55,004 nt of DNA from Chryseobacterium gleum. Lineage in GTDB: Bacteria > Bacteroidota > Bacteroidia > Flavobacteriales_D > Sanyastnellaceae. Made by a program: the position numbers and the translations under genes. The notes beneath the pieces were generated by a model, which did no database searches, was not told where the DNA came from, and saw only the letters and a list, made by a program, of their open reading frames with translations. The DNA is taken from contig CAMCVP010000013.1 in assembly GCA_945881835.1 (NCBI GenBank), positions 1-55,004 on the forward strand. Direction: 5' to 3'. Numbering within the stretch: the first letter of the stretch is position 1; every line of letters starts with the position of its first letter. Of this stretch, positions 1-8,512 are shown piece by piece.

Positions 1-311
1 TCTGGGTGATTCATTGCTAAATCTGCAAGAACCTTACGGTTCAATTCGATTCCGTGAGCGTGAATTTGACCCATGAATGCGCTGTATGACATTCCGTGCT
101 GACGAGCACCGGCGTTGATACGAGCAATCCACAAAGAACGGAAATCGCGCTTGCGAAGTTTACGTCCGATGTAAGCATAACATAATGCTTTTTCTACTGA
201 GTTTTTGGCTACTGTCCAAACGTTTTTACGTGAACCGAAGTAACCTTTTGCCATTTTAAGAACTTTTCTTCTTCTGGCTCTACTGGCGACTGCATTTTTA
301 CTGCGTGGCAT
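1..311 (-). CDS. rplT: 50S ribosomal protein L20, 3' end cut by window edge
   Basis: Large-subunit ribosomal protein bL20, needed for early 50S assembly. Translating the reverse strand from the ATG at 311 gives a basic N-terminus beginning [16 protein letters not shown], followed by the conserved region with GYFGSRKN and [10 protein letters not shown]. About 103 codons are present of a usual 115, so only the C-terminal tip is missing. It is the last gene of the thrS-infC-rpmI-rplT block and starts 87 nt after the rpmI stop. In E. coli L20 represses this operon by binding upstream of rpmI; nothing here tests that. The identification is secure from sequence pattern and neighbours. Confidence 0.96.
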   Translation of the reverse strand, partial: MPRSKNAVASRARRRKVLKMAKGYFGSRKNVWTVAKNSVEKALCYAYIGRKLRKRDFRSLWIARINAGARQHGMSYSAFMGQIHAHGIELNRKVLADLAMNHP

Positions 312-398
312 AACTTTTTGTTTTTAGGCGAAGGTGTTCTTTCGAACTTAAGACCTTTTACCGGGTTAAACTTACCTTGCTTCTTTAATGAATGAACA

Positions 399-596
399 TT
401 AGGCTACAAGCAACTGCGCCTTGATAGATCTCTCGTCTGATGGGTGTACAAGACCAGTCTTAGTCAAGTTGCGCTTTTGCTTAGTGCCCTTCTTGGTTAA
501 GATGTGTCTCTTGAACGCCTTCTTACGCTTAATCTTACCGGATCCAGTTACCTGGAAACGCTTCTTAGCGCCGGATTTTGTTTTCGCTTTTGGCAT
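399..596 (-). CDS. rpmI: 50S ribosomal protein L35
   Basis: Ribosomal protein bL35, 65 residues, the normal length. The sequence is very basic and carries the family start [14 protein letters not shown] and the central [20 protein letters not shown] segment. It sits between infC (18 nt upstream) and rplT, the classical order. No Shine-Dalgarno precedes the ATG, as is usual in Bacteroidota, which contrasts with infC just upstream. Confidence 0.97.
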   Translation of the reverse strand: MPKAKTKSGAKKRFQVTGSGKIKRKKAFKRHILTKKGTKQKRNLTKTGLVHPSDERSIKAQLLVA

Positions 597-614
597 TTTA
601 TTTAGGTGTTAGAA

Positions 615-1157
615 TTATTTCTTTTTTGGGTTAATCACAACAAACATTTTCTTCCCTTCTAATTTCGGCAACAACTCTGGAGTTCCTAACTCTGCAAGTT
701 CTTGAACGAATTTCAACAACAATATCTCTCCTCTCTCTTTAAAAACAATGGAACGTCCTTTAAAGAAAACGTAAGCTCTTACCTTACTTCCCTCTTTCAA
801 GAACTCTTGCGCGTGCTTCAACTTAAATTGAAAATCGTGATCATCGGTGTTAGGACCGAAACGAATTTCTTTTACAGTTACGTTCACCTGCTTCGCCTTC
901 ATCTCCTTCTGTTTCTTCTTTTGATCGTAAAGAAACTTACGGTAATCGATGATTCTGCAAACCGGTGGAACGGCATTCGGCGAAATCTCTACGAGATCTG
1001 CCTCTAACTCTTGAGCCAGTTTTAATGCCTTTTCTCTAGAATACACTCCAACTTCCACATTCTCTCCAACCAAACGTACTTCGGCTGCGCTAATGCGATC
1101 GTTAATTTTGTGTTCCGGTTCAAAGATGCGTCTGCCTCTCATCTCGCGCTTTATGAT
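615..1157 (-). CDS. infC: Translation initiation factor IF-3, probable non-AUG start
   Basis: IF-3 binds the 30S subunit and discriminates against wrong initiator codons and tRNAs. The conserved N-terminal HKINDRI and C-terminal [14 protein letters not shown] motifs are present. The first ATG lies at 1142, but a strong AAGGAGG sits on the minus strand about 18 nt before it, too far. Five and four codons upstream in the same frame are ATC (1157-1155) and ATA (1154-1152), 4 and 7 nt after GGAGG. I therefore place the start at one of these; 1157 is given and 1154 is equally possible. E. coli infC uses AUU for autoregulation, so this is a plausible parallel. The start falls 16 nt after the thrS stop. 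If ATG is used, the protein has 175 residues. Confidence 0.93.
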   Translation of the reverse strand: MIKREMRGRRIFEPEHKINDRISAAEVRLVGENVEVGVYSREKALKLAQELEADLVEISPNAVPPVCRIIDYRKFLYDQKKKQKEMKAKQVNVTVKEIRFGPNTDDHDFQFKLKHAQEFLKEGSKVRAYVFFKGRSIVFKERGEILLLKFVQELAELGTPELLPKLEGKKMFVVINPKKK

Positions 1158-1166
1158 ATTCCCTCC
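1158..1166 (-). promoter_or_regulatory. Strong Shine-Dalgarno sequence of infC
   Basis: The minus strand reads AAGGAGGGA between the thrS stop and infC, near-perfect complementarity to the 16S rRNA 3' end. I saw no comparable site before the other starts I checked in this window. Its spacing fits ATC or ATA starts and not the downstream ATG, so it decides the infC start call. Confidence 0.8.
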
Positions 1167-1173
1167 TTGTTTA

Positions 1174-3114
1174 TTAAATTTCTTTTAACATGCTCGCCAC
1201 TTCATCGTTCACCATAGTAGCGAAATCTTCAATGCTAAACACTCCCAAATCTCCTTCACCTTTCTTGCGTGCAGATACTGAATTTGCTAGCATTTCGTTC
1301 TCTCCTACTACCAACATGTACGTCACTTTTGCAAGCTCCGCTTCACGTATTTTCTTTCCCACTTTTTCGTTAGTGTCGTCAACGAGCGCGCGAATATCGG
1401 AAATTTCTAGCGTATTTGCTACTTTTTTTGCGTATTCGTTGTATTTCTCGCTCACTGGAAGAATTCGAACCTGCTCTGGCGTTAACCACAACGGGAATTG
1501 TCCAGCGCAATGTTCAATCAAAATAGCCACAAAACGCTCCATACTTCCGAACGGTGCGCGGTGAATCATAACAGGTCTGTGCTTTTGATTGTCAGCTCCG
1601 GTGTATTCCAATTGGAAGCGTTCCGGAAGATTGTAATCCAACTGAACAGTACCCAATTGCCATTTTCTTCCGATCGCATCGCGAACCATGAAGTCAAGCT
1701 TCGGTCCGTAGAATGCGGCTTCACCGTATTCAACTACTGTGCGAAGTCCTTTCTCATTGGCCACTTCTTGAATGGCCAATTCTGCTTTCTCCCAATTCTC
1801 TTCCGTTCCAATATATTTCTCGCGATTAATAGGATCGCGAAGCGATACTTGCGCCAAGAAGTCTTGGAAATTCAAAGTCTTGAAAATATAAAGCACCAAG
1901 TCAATAACCTTCCCAATTTCTTCCTTCACCTGATCTTGCATGCAGAAAATGTGCGCATCGTCTTGGGTGAATCCGCGAACACGGGTTAATCCGTGCAGCT
2001 CCCCTGTTTGCTCGTAACGATAAACCGTTCCGAACTCAGAAAAACGAAGTGGCAAGTCTTTGTAACTGCGTGGCTCTGCGTTATAAATTTCGCAGTGATG
2101 CGGACAGTTCATCGGTTTCAACATATACATCTCTCCTTCTTGCGGAGTGTGTATCGGCTGGAAACTATCTGCACCATACTTCGCCCAGTGACCGCTGGTT
2201 TCATACAATTCTTTCGAACCGATGTGCGGAGTAATGACTGGTTGATATCCAGCTTTCTTTTGAGCAACCGTCAAGAAATTTTGAAGACGTGTGCGCAAGT
2301 CTGTTCCTTTCGGCAACCACAAAGGCAATCCGCTTCCCACTCGTTGAGAAAAATGGAACAAGCCCAATTCCTTTCCAAGCTTTCTATGATCGCGTTTCTT
2401 CGCTTCTTCCAACTGAACCAAGTATTCTTCTAACTCAGCCGCCTTTGGAAAAGTAATCGCGTAGACACGCGTCAACATTTTGTTCTTCTCGTCGCCTCTC
2501 CAGTAAGCACCCGCCACATTCATAAGCTTTACAGCCTTAATGAATCCGGTGTTTGGGATGTGTGGACCGCGACATAAGTCGGTGAAATTTCCTTGCGTAT
2601 AGAAGGTTATCTCTCCGTCTTCAAGTCCTTCAATTAATTCTAGTTTGTATTGATCTCCCTTTTCAGTGAAGTAAGAAATCGCATCGGCTTTAGACACTTC
2701 TTTACGAACGAATTCGTTCTTCTGACGTGCCAATTCCAACATCAATTTTTCCACCTTTGAAAAATCTTCTTGGGTGAATGCCTTTCCTTCGAAATCTACA
2801 TCGTAATAAAATCCGTTTTCAATAGGCGGACCAATAGCGAGTTTAATTCCAGGATAAAGGCTTTCCAACGCTTCGGCCATTAAGTGAGCCGAGCTGTGCC
2901 AAAGGGTAGACTTCCCGTTATCATCGTTCCACGTGAGCAGCTTCACCGTTGCGTTTTCCGGAAGCGGACGCGATGCGTCTACAACGTTTCCGTTTACTTC
3001 TGCGGCAAGCACATTACGCGCTAAGCCTTCACTAATTTGAGCAGCCAATTGCAATGCAGAAGTACCTTCTTCTACAGAGCGAACGCTACCATCGGGTAAA
3101 GAGATGTTTAACAT
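1174..3114 (-). CDS. thrS: Threonine-tRNA ligase
   Basis: Class II aminoacyl-tRNA synthetase that charges tRNA-Thr in the cytoplasm. Seen in order: an N-terminal TGS domain (about residues 1-60), the second N-terminal editing-type domain with [12 protein letters not shown], then the catalytic core with [10 protein letters not shown] (zinc-binding Cys) and [14 protein letters not shown], and a C-terminal anticodon-binding domain. I chose the ATG at 3114 (MLNISLPDG) rather than an upstream ATG at 3153, because the upstream 13 residues do not belong to the family. Length is 646 residues, normal. A -7-like TATCTTTG lies at 3131-3138 on the minus strand, so it may have its own promoter. Confidence 0.97.
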   Translation of the reverse strand: MLNISLPDGSVRSVEEGTSALQLAAQISEGLARNVLAAEVNGNVVDASRPLPENATVKLLTWNDDNGKSTLWHSSAHLMAEALESLYPGIKLAIGPPIENGFYYDVDFEGKAFTQEDFSKVEKLMLELARQKNEFVRKEVSKADAISYFTEKGDQYKLELIEGLEDGEITFYTQGNFTDLCRGPHIPNTGFIKAVKLMNVAGAYWRGDEKNKMLTRVYAITFPKAAELEEYLVQLEEAKKRDHRKLGKELGLFHFSQRVGSGLPLWLPKGTDLRTRLQNFLTVAQKKAGYQPVITPHIGSKELYETSGHWAKYGADSFQPIHTPQEGEMYMLKPMNCPHHCEIYNAEPRSYKDLPLRFSEFGTVYRYEQTGELHGLTRVRGFTQDDAHIFCMQDQVKEEIGKVIDLVLYIFKTLNFQDFLAQVSLRDPINREKYIGTEENWEKAELAIQEVANEKGLRTVVEYGEAAFYGPKLDFMVRDAIGRKWQLGTVQLDYNLPERFQLEYTGADNQKHRPVMIHRAPFGSMERFVAILIEHCAGQFPLWLTPEQVRILPVSEKYNEYAKKVANTLEISDIRALVDDTNEKVGKKIREAELAKVTYMLVVGENEMLANSVSARKKGEGDLGVFSIEDFATMVNDEVASMLKEI

Positions 3115-3130
3115 AGGGAAAAATGAGGTG

Positions 3131-3138
3131 CAAAGATA
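3131..3138 (-). promoter_or_regulatory. Possible -7 box upstream of thrS
   Basis: The minus strand reads TATCTTTG, matching the Bacteroidota TAnnTTTG -7 element, 16 nt before the thrS ATG. No TTG is seen at the expected -33 distance, so this is tentative. Confidence 0.35.
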
Positions 3139-3155
3139 GCAACAACGGGGCAATT

Positions 3156-3563
3156 CTATTTTAAGAACTTCGCAATATTCGGTTTGAAATAATTCGTGCT
3201 CTTCATCACCTTTCCATCTTCACGATAGATGGGCTGACCGTTATCATCGAGCTTACTCATGTTGCTTCGCTGAATCTCTGCGAAGATCTCACCCATTTGC
3301 TCGTGTAAACCGTGTGCATTCATAGTGCCGCAGAGGATGTAGAGCATATCTCCTAAGGCATCTGCTATTTCAACAATATCTCCGTTCTGCGCGGCTTCCA
3401 AATACTCTTCATTCTCTTCCTTCATTAAATTGAAACGAAGCGTGTATTCACGTTCTTCCAATTCTCCGGTAGGTGTTTTTCGAACAGGAATGCGAAAGGC
3501 GTTATGGAATTCTTCCACGCAACCAATCAGGTGCGCAAGCGACGGGTTTTTTTCATTATTCAT
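3156..3563 (-). CDS. MazG-like nucleotide pyrophosphohydrolase
   Basis: A 135-residue all-alpha NTP-PPase of the MazG / phosphoribosyl-ATP pyrophosphohydrolase-like superfamily. It carries the metal-binding pattern EENEEYLEA followed by [13 protein letters not shown], which supplies the E-x2-E and E-x2-D acidic residues. The C-terminal part ([19 protein letters not shown]) is typical of the stand-alone members. The likely role is hydrolysis of non-canonical or excess nucleoside triphosphates; the substrate cannot be told from sequence. It precedes thrS by 41 nt and may be co-transcribed with it. Confidence 0.8.
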   Translation of the reverse strand: MNNEKNPSLAHLIGCVEEFHNAFRIPVRKTPTGELEEREYTLRFNLMKEENEEYLEAAQNGDIVEIADALGDMLYILCGTMNAHGLHEQMGEIFAEIQRSNMSKLDDNGQPIYREDGKVMKSTNYFKPNIAKFLK

Positions 3564-3652
3564 ATTTCGAAATTAATTCAAGTGCCCCGAAAGATTATTT
3601 TTTCTTATACACACAATTTAACAAAGTAGCAATTCGTTGAGAGAGTAAGGTT

Positions 3653-3720
3653 CACCCATTCGGGTGTAGGTTTTGGTTAAGGAATCGGAAACGCTCTTCA
3701 ACGGAAGGGCGTTTTTGATT
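3653..3720 (+). other. Two hairpins in a non-coding gap, the second terminator-like on the plus strand
   Basis: The 215-nt gap 3564-3778 holds no gene. Reading plus, CACCC/GGGTG (3653-3657 and 3662-3666, loop ATTC) is followed by a 10-bp stem (3690-3699 with 3704-3713, one G-T pair, loop AACG) and then TTTGATTTT. The second looks like a factor-independent terminator for a plus-strand transcript, yet no plus-strand gene lies upstream. It could mark a small RNA or protect the 3' end of antisense transcription over mazG. Function unknown. Confidence 0.35.
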
Positions 3721-3730
3721 TTCTAGAAAA

Positions 3731-3755
3731 TAAAAAAGGGTTCCGAAGAACCCTA
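3731..3755 (-). terminator. Rho-independent terminator of rplS
   Basis: On the minus strand the stem GGGTTC/GAACCC (3738-3743 and 3748-3753) closes a TTCG tetraloop and is followed by a run of T (3732-3737 as A on plus). It lies about 25 nt after the rplS stop codon and fits the classical intrinsic terminator. Confidence 0.85.
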
Positions 3756-3778
3756 ATCTATACTCTATCAAAGTATTC

Positions 3779-4147
3779 TTATTTCGAAGCCACTGGCCCG
3801 AAGTATTTTCTTTCTTGGATACGGCTTGCTTTACCAGTAAGGCTGCGCAAGTAAAAGATACGTGCACGACGCACCTTACCACGTTTGTTCACTTCAATTT
3901 TATCAATGAAAGGTGAGGCAATAGGGAAGATACGTTCAACACCAACACTGTTCGACATTTTGCGAATGGTAAAGGTTTCTGTTGAACCTGTTCCTCTTCT
4001 TTGGATTACTACTCCAGTGAATGTTTGAAGACGCTCTTTCGCTCCTTCAATAATTTTATACGTTACAGAAATGGTATCACCTGCAGAGAATTTTGGGTAT
4101 TCTGCGATTGGGTTAATTCTGCTTTCAAGTTCCTTAATGCGGTTCAT
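3779..4147 (-). CDS. rplS: 50S ribosomal protein L19
   Basis: Ribosomal protein bL19 at the 30S-50S interface, 122 residues, normal length. Family motifs seen are [13 protein letters not shown] near residue 22, [10 protein letters not shown], the [19 protein letters not shown] segment and [11 protein letters not shown]. It is a single-gene unit: promoter elements lie 35-60 nt upstream and a strong terminator follows. A short hairpin sits in the leader between promoter and ATG. Confidence 0.97.
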   Translation of the reverse strand: MNRIKELESRINPIAEYPKFSAGDTISVTYKIIEGAKERLQTFTGVVIQRRGTGSTETFTIRKMSNSVGVERIFPIASPFIDKIEVNKRGKVRRARIFYLRSLTGKASRIQERKYFGPVASK

Positions 4148-4164
4148 AGTCGTCTGATTTTCGT

Positions 4165-4178
4165 CCCTAAAAATAGGG
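4165..4178 (-). promoter_or_regulatory. Hairpin in the rplS leader
   Basis: The inverted repeat CCCTA/TAGGG (4165-4169 and 4174-4178) with a 4-nt loop falls near the predicted 5' end of the rplS transcript, 18 nt before the ATG. L19 could bind it for autoregulation, as other ribosomal-protein leaders do, but the stem is only 5 bp and this is inference. Confidence 0.35.
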
Positions 4179-4181
4179 GTG

Positions 4182-4211
4182 CAAATATATGCATTATTCT
4201 GAAAGGAACAA
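4182..4211 (-). promoter_or_regulatory. Promoter of rplS
   Basis: The minus strand has TTG (4211-4209), a 19-nt spacer, then TATATTTG (4189-4182). This matches the Bacteroidota sigma-A pattern TTG-N17-23-TAnnTTTG and is one of the two best-matching full promoters seen in the window. Confidence 0.65.
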
Positions 4212-4261
4212 GGGAGAGTTCATTTTTTTTTGATTTTCCTCTCGAACGTCCCATTTTACTG

Positions 4262-5134
4262 CTATTCCTTCGGCTTCTTATCCTTGTGCTTCCAACGTTT
4301 GTGGGTCCACAACCACAAATACGGTTGCTTGTAAATATCTTCAGCCACTCGATCATTCACTAATTGAATAAGTCCTCCAGTTTCAAATTCACCAGGGTTT
4401 TCGGTTATCAATTCAAAATGCGATTCGTAATATCCTCTTCGAATTTTATTCAAATGACCGAAAACGACAGGCAAGTTCAACTCTTTGGCGTATTTCTCTG
4501 CACCGTAATAGGCTGGAGTTTCAATACCCAAGAAATTAATCCAAACACACTTCTTAGGATCGGCGGGCGATTGATCTACAGCGAAGACCATTCCCATAAG
4601 CTCGCCCTGGTGTTCTTCTAAGTACTCTTTGGTAGCGCGGGTGGAAACCAATTGCATTCCATATTTCTTGCGCGATTCGCGCATCTTGCGATCGAAATAC
4701 GGATTGCTCAATCGCTTGTAGATGGCCACAAGCGGCATGTGACTTTGCATAGGCGCAGCCAAGGCCCACATTTCCCAGTTTGCGTAATGTCCGCCACAAA
4801 CAATTACGCTCTGTCCCCTCTCTGCATAGGCCTTCAGCACATCTGAATTGTGCACCACGAAGCGTTTACGCAACTGCTTTTCGGATACCGAGAAATTCTT
4901 TATGACCTCCAATATAAGATCGCAGAAATGACGATAAAAATCCCAAGCTATCTGCTCTCGTTCTTTTTTTGTCTTGGTTGGAAAAACCAATTCCAGATTG
5001 TACATGACCACCTTCTTGCGATAGCCCATGCACACATACAAGATGAAAAACGCCAGATCAGATATTCGATAAAGAATGAAATAAGGCAGCAAACTCAAAG
5101 GCTTCAGGAAAAGCCAAAACAACAATCGACTCAT
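4262..5134 (-). CDS. Lipid A biosynthesis acyltransferase, LpxL/HtrB family
   Basis: Inner-membrane acyltransferase of the LpxL/LpxM (HtrB) family, which adds a secondary acyl chain to lipid A from acyl-ACP. The 290-residue protein has an N-terminal hydrophobic anchor (FWLFLKPLSLLPYFILY) and the catalytic H-x4-E motif in GGHYANWEMW near residue 120, followed by the RxSNPYFD-like patch and the DQSP segment. Its start lies 3 nt after the stop of the DUF4139 gene, so the two are probably co-transcribed. Acyl position and chain preference cannot be told. Confidence 0.85.
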   Translation of the reverse strand: MSRLLFWLFLKPLSLLPYFILYRISDLAFFILYVCMGYRKKVVMYNLELVFPTKTKKEREQIAWDFYRHFCDLILEVIKNFSVSEKQLRKRFVVHNSDVLKAYAERGQSVIVCGGHYANWEMWALAAPMQSHMPLVAIYKRLSNPYFDRKMRESRKKYGMQLVSTRATKEYLEEHQGELMGMVFAVDQSPADPKKCVWINFLGIETPAYYGAEKYAKELNLPVVFGHLNKIRRGYYESHFELITENPGEFETGGLIQLVNDRVAEDIYKQPYLWLWTHKRWKHKDKKPKE

Positions 5135-5136
5135 TT

Positions 5137-6750
5137 TTATAAATTCTGAATCAGATTCTTCTTCGGATACTTAACGGTGAATCGTAACTGACGTTTCTCT
5201 GTCTTCTCGGGTTCAACGGTCATCTTCCACGTTACTTTTCCAGTAGCAGCTTCCTGTGTAGCGCCCGAAAGCTCTTCAACCACCACTTCCAAATCTGCAT
5301 TCTGTGTAAGCGGAACTTGGTCGTAGACTTCAATATTGATAGCCTTCTTCTTCGTGTTCACGATGGTGATTTCATATGCCTTCGAAGTAGATTTCTTCAC
5401 ACCGAAAACACTGGTCTTGCAGAAGTCTTTCACTTGATCGCGCTTCACGGTAATAGCGTTGTCGCGTCCCAATGACAATTGAAGGGTATCGTTCGCTAAA
5501 GCCGGATCTATGTATCCATTTCCAACAAAAGTTCCTTTGAAGTAGATGTTGCTTTCACCGCTCAATAAACTGTACTGCATCCAGTCGATGATATCCGCTT
5601 GCAAATACGCCGCTGCTTCCAACTTCGGAATTGCTACGTATTTGTATGAAGCTTTCAAACGTTGTTTTTGCATGACCACTTCAACCGGTTGATTGTCGCT
5701 AGCGATATCGTATTTAATAGAAATCTTAAATTCAGTGCTTACAGAATTGGAGGTAATTGTTGTGTAGGAAGCAGAAGTTTGCATGCTGTTCAAAGCATAC
5801 GAAGACTTGTTCATTTCTTGCGCATACCCTGAAACTGCCGCAGGCCTCTGATAATCATCGTACGCCTCGGACTTCGCTTTGCCGCGGTAGGCTTGAGGAG
5901 AGTATATGTTGAGGTACCATGGATTCAGAGCTGGAACTTGCGCACCCACGTTCGGATTACCTGTTGAAATGGTTAAGTTCACACGCTTCCAATCTGCGCC
6001 TGTGCCTTGCCATACTTTCGCACGATAAGTGAATTCAATATCCGATTCAATGTCCTCTGCGCGTAAATCGTAGTAGGGTGTCCAACCAGCATTCGTTGCC
6101 AAATAAGTAATCACCACATCTGCTTTTTTATCTTCGTCCGTCGTTACCACGAATTCAATTTCACTCGGATTGGTTACATTTTGCGACTGCAGTTGAGACA
6201 GCTGTGTTTGCAAATGCTGAAGCTTTTCGTTGTTGTCGCGATCGGTCTGATTCAAGTCTAAAATCTTGTATTCAATTTCCTTCATGCGGCTTCTATAGAA
6301 GTCTGCCATCTCTGCAAGATCTTCACGAATAAGCAATCCGTTGTCCCCTTTAATTGAGCGATTCGCTTGCAAGAACGCTTTCTCTTCCTGATAAACAGCG
6401 CGTAAACTTGCTCGCTCAGAAGTTTGAAAACCTAAAAGTTTAATGCTGTCTTGAATGGCACGCACGCGAGTATTTGAAACCTTCGAGGTATAATTCATCT
6501 GATGCTTCACACTTAAAATGGTGTAATCCTTATTTCCTAAAATCTGAATAGAGTTAACATCCATGCCGGCTGTAAGTCCAGAGAGAACAAGCGTATTCTC
6601 GCCTTTCTTCAAGGTTACATCGCCCTTGTGTGTTACTTGAGCACCGCTTAGAAATAAAGTCACATCGGTAATTGGAGCAGTAACGCTCTTCGATTGAGAG
6701 AAAGAAACAAACGCACAAAGCGCGAAGAAAAGGGTTAACCTTCTTTTCAT
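5137..6750 (-). CDS. DUF4139 domain protein (MuiA-like)
   Basis: A 537-residue exported protein. It has a signal peptide (MKRRLTLFFALCAFVSFSQ), a DUF4140-like N-terminal beta domain (TDVTLFLSGAQVTHKGDV), a coiled-coil stretch around residues 130-200 rich in Q and L, and a C-terminal DUF4139 domain (VVTYLATNAGWTPYYDLRAE-like, ending EKTEKRQLRFTVKYPKKN). The family includes mucoidy inhibitor A; the biochemical role is unknown. It probably acts in the periplasm or on the surface. It sits between an ABC ATPase gene and the lipid A acyltransferase, hinting at an envelope role. Confidence 0.8.
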   Translation of the reverse strand: MKRRLTLFFALCAFVSFSQSKSVTAPITDVTLFLSGAQVTHKGDVTLKKGENTLVLSGLTAGMDVNSIQILGNKDYTILSVKHQMNYTSKVSNTRVRAIQDSIKLLGFQTSERASLRAVYQEEKAFLQANRSIKGDNGLLIREDLAEMADFYRSRMKEIEYKILDLNQTDRDNNEKLQHLQTQLSQLQSQNVTNPSEIEFVVTTDEDKKADVVITYLATNAGWTPYYDLRAEDIESDIEFTYRAKVWQGTGADWKRVNLTISTGNPNVGAQVPALNPWYLNIYSPQAYRGKAKSEAYDDYQRPAAVSGYAQEMNKSSYALNSMQTSASYTTITSNSVSTEFKISIKYDIASDNQPVEVVMQKQRLKASYKYVAIPKLEAAAYLQADIIDWMQYSLLSGESNIYFKGTFVGNGYIDPALANDTLQLSLGRDNAITVKRDQVKDFCKTSVFGVKKSTSKAYEITIVNTKKKAINIEVYDQVPLTQNADLEVVVEELSGATQEAATGKVTWKMTVEPEKTEKRQLRFTVKYPKKNLIQNL

Positions 6751-6818
6751 GGTCTAATAATTTTTTGTAAAAATAAGTCTTTTGTCAAACAGAATCGGCA
6801 TTCAAATATTGCCCGTTC

Positions 6819-7433
6819 TTAGAATTGAAGGGTTCGTGTTGCGAATTGCTTGTTCAATTGAAGTTCATGCGAGCACAACAGCACGAGTTTATTCTCCTCC
6901 TTCGCCCACTTCAACAATTCACCAAAGAGTTCTTGTCGCGCATTCGCATCGAGATGCGCAGCCGGCTCATCGAGCAACACTATTGGCGTGTCCTGCACCC
7001 AAACCCGCGCCAGCTGTACCCTTTGAAATTCACCGTCGCTCAATTCAGTAAGTAAATTGTCTTGAAGATTTTTCAAGTTGAATTTTTCAATGGCCTCTTC
7101 CACCCGACTCATCTTCCTTCCAAATAAATCTCCAACGGCTATAGCTGTTCGTACTTCCAGCGCAGCAGCTGTCGTCTTTCTAGAAGGAATAAATGAAATG
7201 TAATTGGCGCGTTCCGCGAAGGAAAGTTTGGAGAGACTGTTTCCTTCCAACCAAATTTCTCCTTGTGAAGGTTGAATTAATCCGGCAAACGTTTCGAGGA
7301 AAGTCGATTTACCCGAGCCGTTGTTTCCTTCTATAGCAACCAACTCTCCGAAAGAGAATGACATATTCAAGTTGGAAAGAACTGTTTTCTTTCCGCGAAC
7401 AACGCTAACTTCCTTCACCACTAACTGATCCAT
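6819..7433 (-). CDS. ABC transporter ATP-binding protein (FecE/BtuD type)
   Basis: Cytoplasmic ATPase of an importer of the iron-siderophore, heme or cobalamin class. Motifs seen are Walker A GNNGSGKST (near residue 36), a Q-loop region, signature LSDGEFQRVQ, Walker B IVLLDEP and the H-loop CSHE. At 204 residues it is shorter than the usual 250 or so. The gene overlaps the end of the permease gene by 13 nt, so translation is coupled. No substrate-binding protein gene is in the window. Confidence 0.88.
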   Translation of the reverse strand: MDQLVVKEVSVVRGKKTVLSNLNMSFSFGELVAIEGNNGSGKSTFLETFAGLIQPSQGEIWLEGNSLSKLSFAERANYISFIPSRKTTAAALEVRTAIAVGDLFGRKMSRVEEAIEKFNLKNLQDNLLTELSDGEFQRVQLARVWVQDTPIVLLDEPAAHLDANARQELFGELLKWAKEENKLVLLCSHELQLNKQFATRTLQF

Positions 7434-8419
7434 ACGCCGCTTCGTTTAGGGTTGAACACAATGTAAAACACGCACGGAATGCCTATTGCAGCGGTCACTG
7501 CGTTGAGTGGCAATGCATAATAACGCGAAAGGGCGTCGGCAATGACCAACAACAGCGCTCCGACAAATGGAATGAAGAATATGAGTTGAAGTTGATTGAA
7601 TGTTCGAATGAATAGGCGTGCTACATGCGGTGCCATGAGTCCAATGAAAGCAATAGGTCCGCAAAACGCTGTGATGGTTGCCGTTGAAATTCCAACTGCG
7701 ATTAAAAACACCCAACGCAGTTTCACCACATCTACTCCGGAAGTCGCAGCAATCTGCTCCCCCATAGCGAAAGCATTCAACTTCCGTAAGAAATAAAAAG
7801 TTGGAATGAAGGGAATGAAAGCGCCTGCGAACAGCCACGGCAATTGCTTCAGCGTAATTCCGTCCAGTGACCCCATGCCCCACACCACAAGTTGATTTAC
7901 GTTATTTGCTCCAGCCATTTTCTGAAGAATGCTTTCAATGGCACCGGTGAAATGCGAAAAGAGAAGTCCAACAACCAACAGCGTTGAAGCCATTGGAAGT
8001 TTTCGCTGAATAAGAAGAAGCAACGTCAAGACGAGCATAGCACCTATGAAGGCGGGAATGAACAATGCCCATGTCCCGGCATTCAAGAACCAAGTGGCAC
8101 CCCATGAAGTAAGGAAAATAACGGCCATGGCCAGCGATGCTCCGCCTGTAATGCCCAAGACCGAAGGACCTGCGAGTGGATTTCGGAAGATGACCTGCAT
8201 GTAATTTCCGCTTAATGCGAGGGAACTTCCAACTACTAAAGCCCCTAGAACATGAGGAAGTCGGTGCTGCCAGAGGACGCGTCCGGCGGGAGATTCACTT
8301 CCTTCCAACAACGTATTTAAGGAAAGATATTGGCTGCCCAACATAAGGGCGACAATGCTTACCACAATCAGCAATACGAGCAAAAGGAAAAACTTTATTG
8401 TTGAATGGGTTAGCTTCAT
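7421..8419 (-). CDS. FecCD-family iron/cobalamin-type ABC transporter permease
   Basis: Inner-membrane permease of the FecCD/BtuC family, 332 residues with about nine to ten hydrophobic segments. Typical motifs are GSSLALSGNYMQVIFRNPLA near residue 65, PSVLGITGGA, and FCGPIAFIGLMAPHVAR, the coupling region. I prefer the ATG at 8419 (MKLTHSTIK) over one at 8458, because the extra 13 residues are not membrane-like. Partner ATPase overlaps downstream. The substrate (siderophore, heme, B12) is not decided. Confidence 0.88.
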   Translation of the reverse strand: MKLTHSTIKFFLLLVLLIVVSIVALMLGSQYLSLNTLLEGSESPAGRVLWQHRLPHVLGALVVGSSLALSGNYMQVIFRNPLAGPSVLGITGGASLAMAVIFLTSWGATWFLNAGTWALFIPAFIGAMLVLTLLLLIQRKLPMASTLLVVGLLFSHFTGAIESILQKMAGANNVNQLVVWGMGSLDGITLKQLPWLFAGAFIPFIPTFYFLRKLNAFAMGEQIAATSGVDVVKLRWVFLIAVGISTATITAFCGPIAFIGLMAPHVARLFIRTFNQLQLIFFIPFVGALLLVIADALSRYYALPLNAVTAAIGIPCVFYIVFNPKRSGVWIS

Positions 8420-8466
8420 GATTTTGGCAAAATTCACGATTAATTGAAGTGAACACAAAAAAAAGT

Positions 8467-8487
8467 GGAAGTTTTATGAATACTTCC
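8467..8487. promoter_or_regulatory. Inverted repeat between the permease and yidC genes
   Basis: GGAAGT (8467-8472) and ACTTCC (8482-8487) form a 6-bp inverted repeat with a 9-nt centre, in the 93-nt divergent gap. It could be an operator for either gene. No known regulator site is matched. Confidence 0.3.
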
Positions 8488-8512
8488 GACTTTTGCACCT
8501 CATTTACTAAAC

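Noticed and set aside
1124-1142. ATG at 1142 as the infC start
   Set aside because: Placed 18 nt from the only strong Shine-Dalgarno; upstream in-frame ATC/ATA fit better. Kept as an alternative in the entry.
1190-2433. Long plus-strand frames opposite thrS
   Set aside because: They are antisense shadows of a well-conserved synthetase gene and match no protein family.
3652-3882. 76-codon minus-strand frame before the mazG-like gene
   Set aside because: It overlaps the end of rplS in another frame, includes its terminator, and has no protein-like pattern.
7446-7883. 145-codon frame within the permease gene
   Set aside because: Same strand, other frame; composition (many His, Arg, Cys) is typical of a shadow of a coding region.
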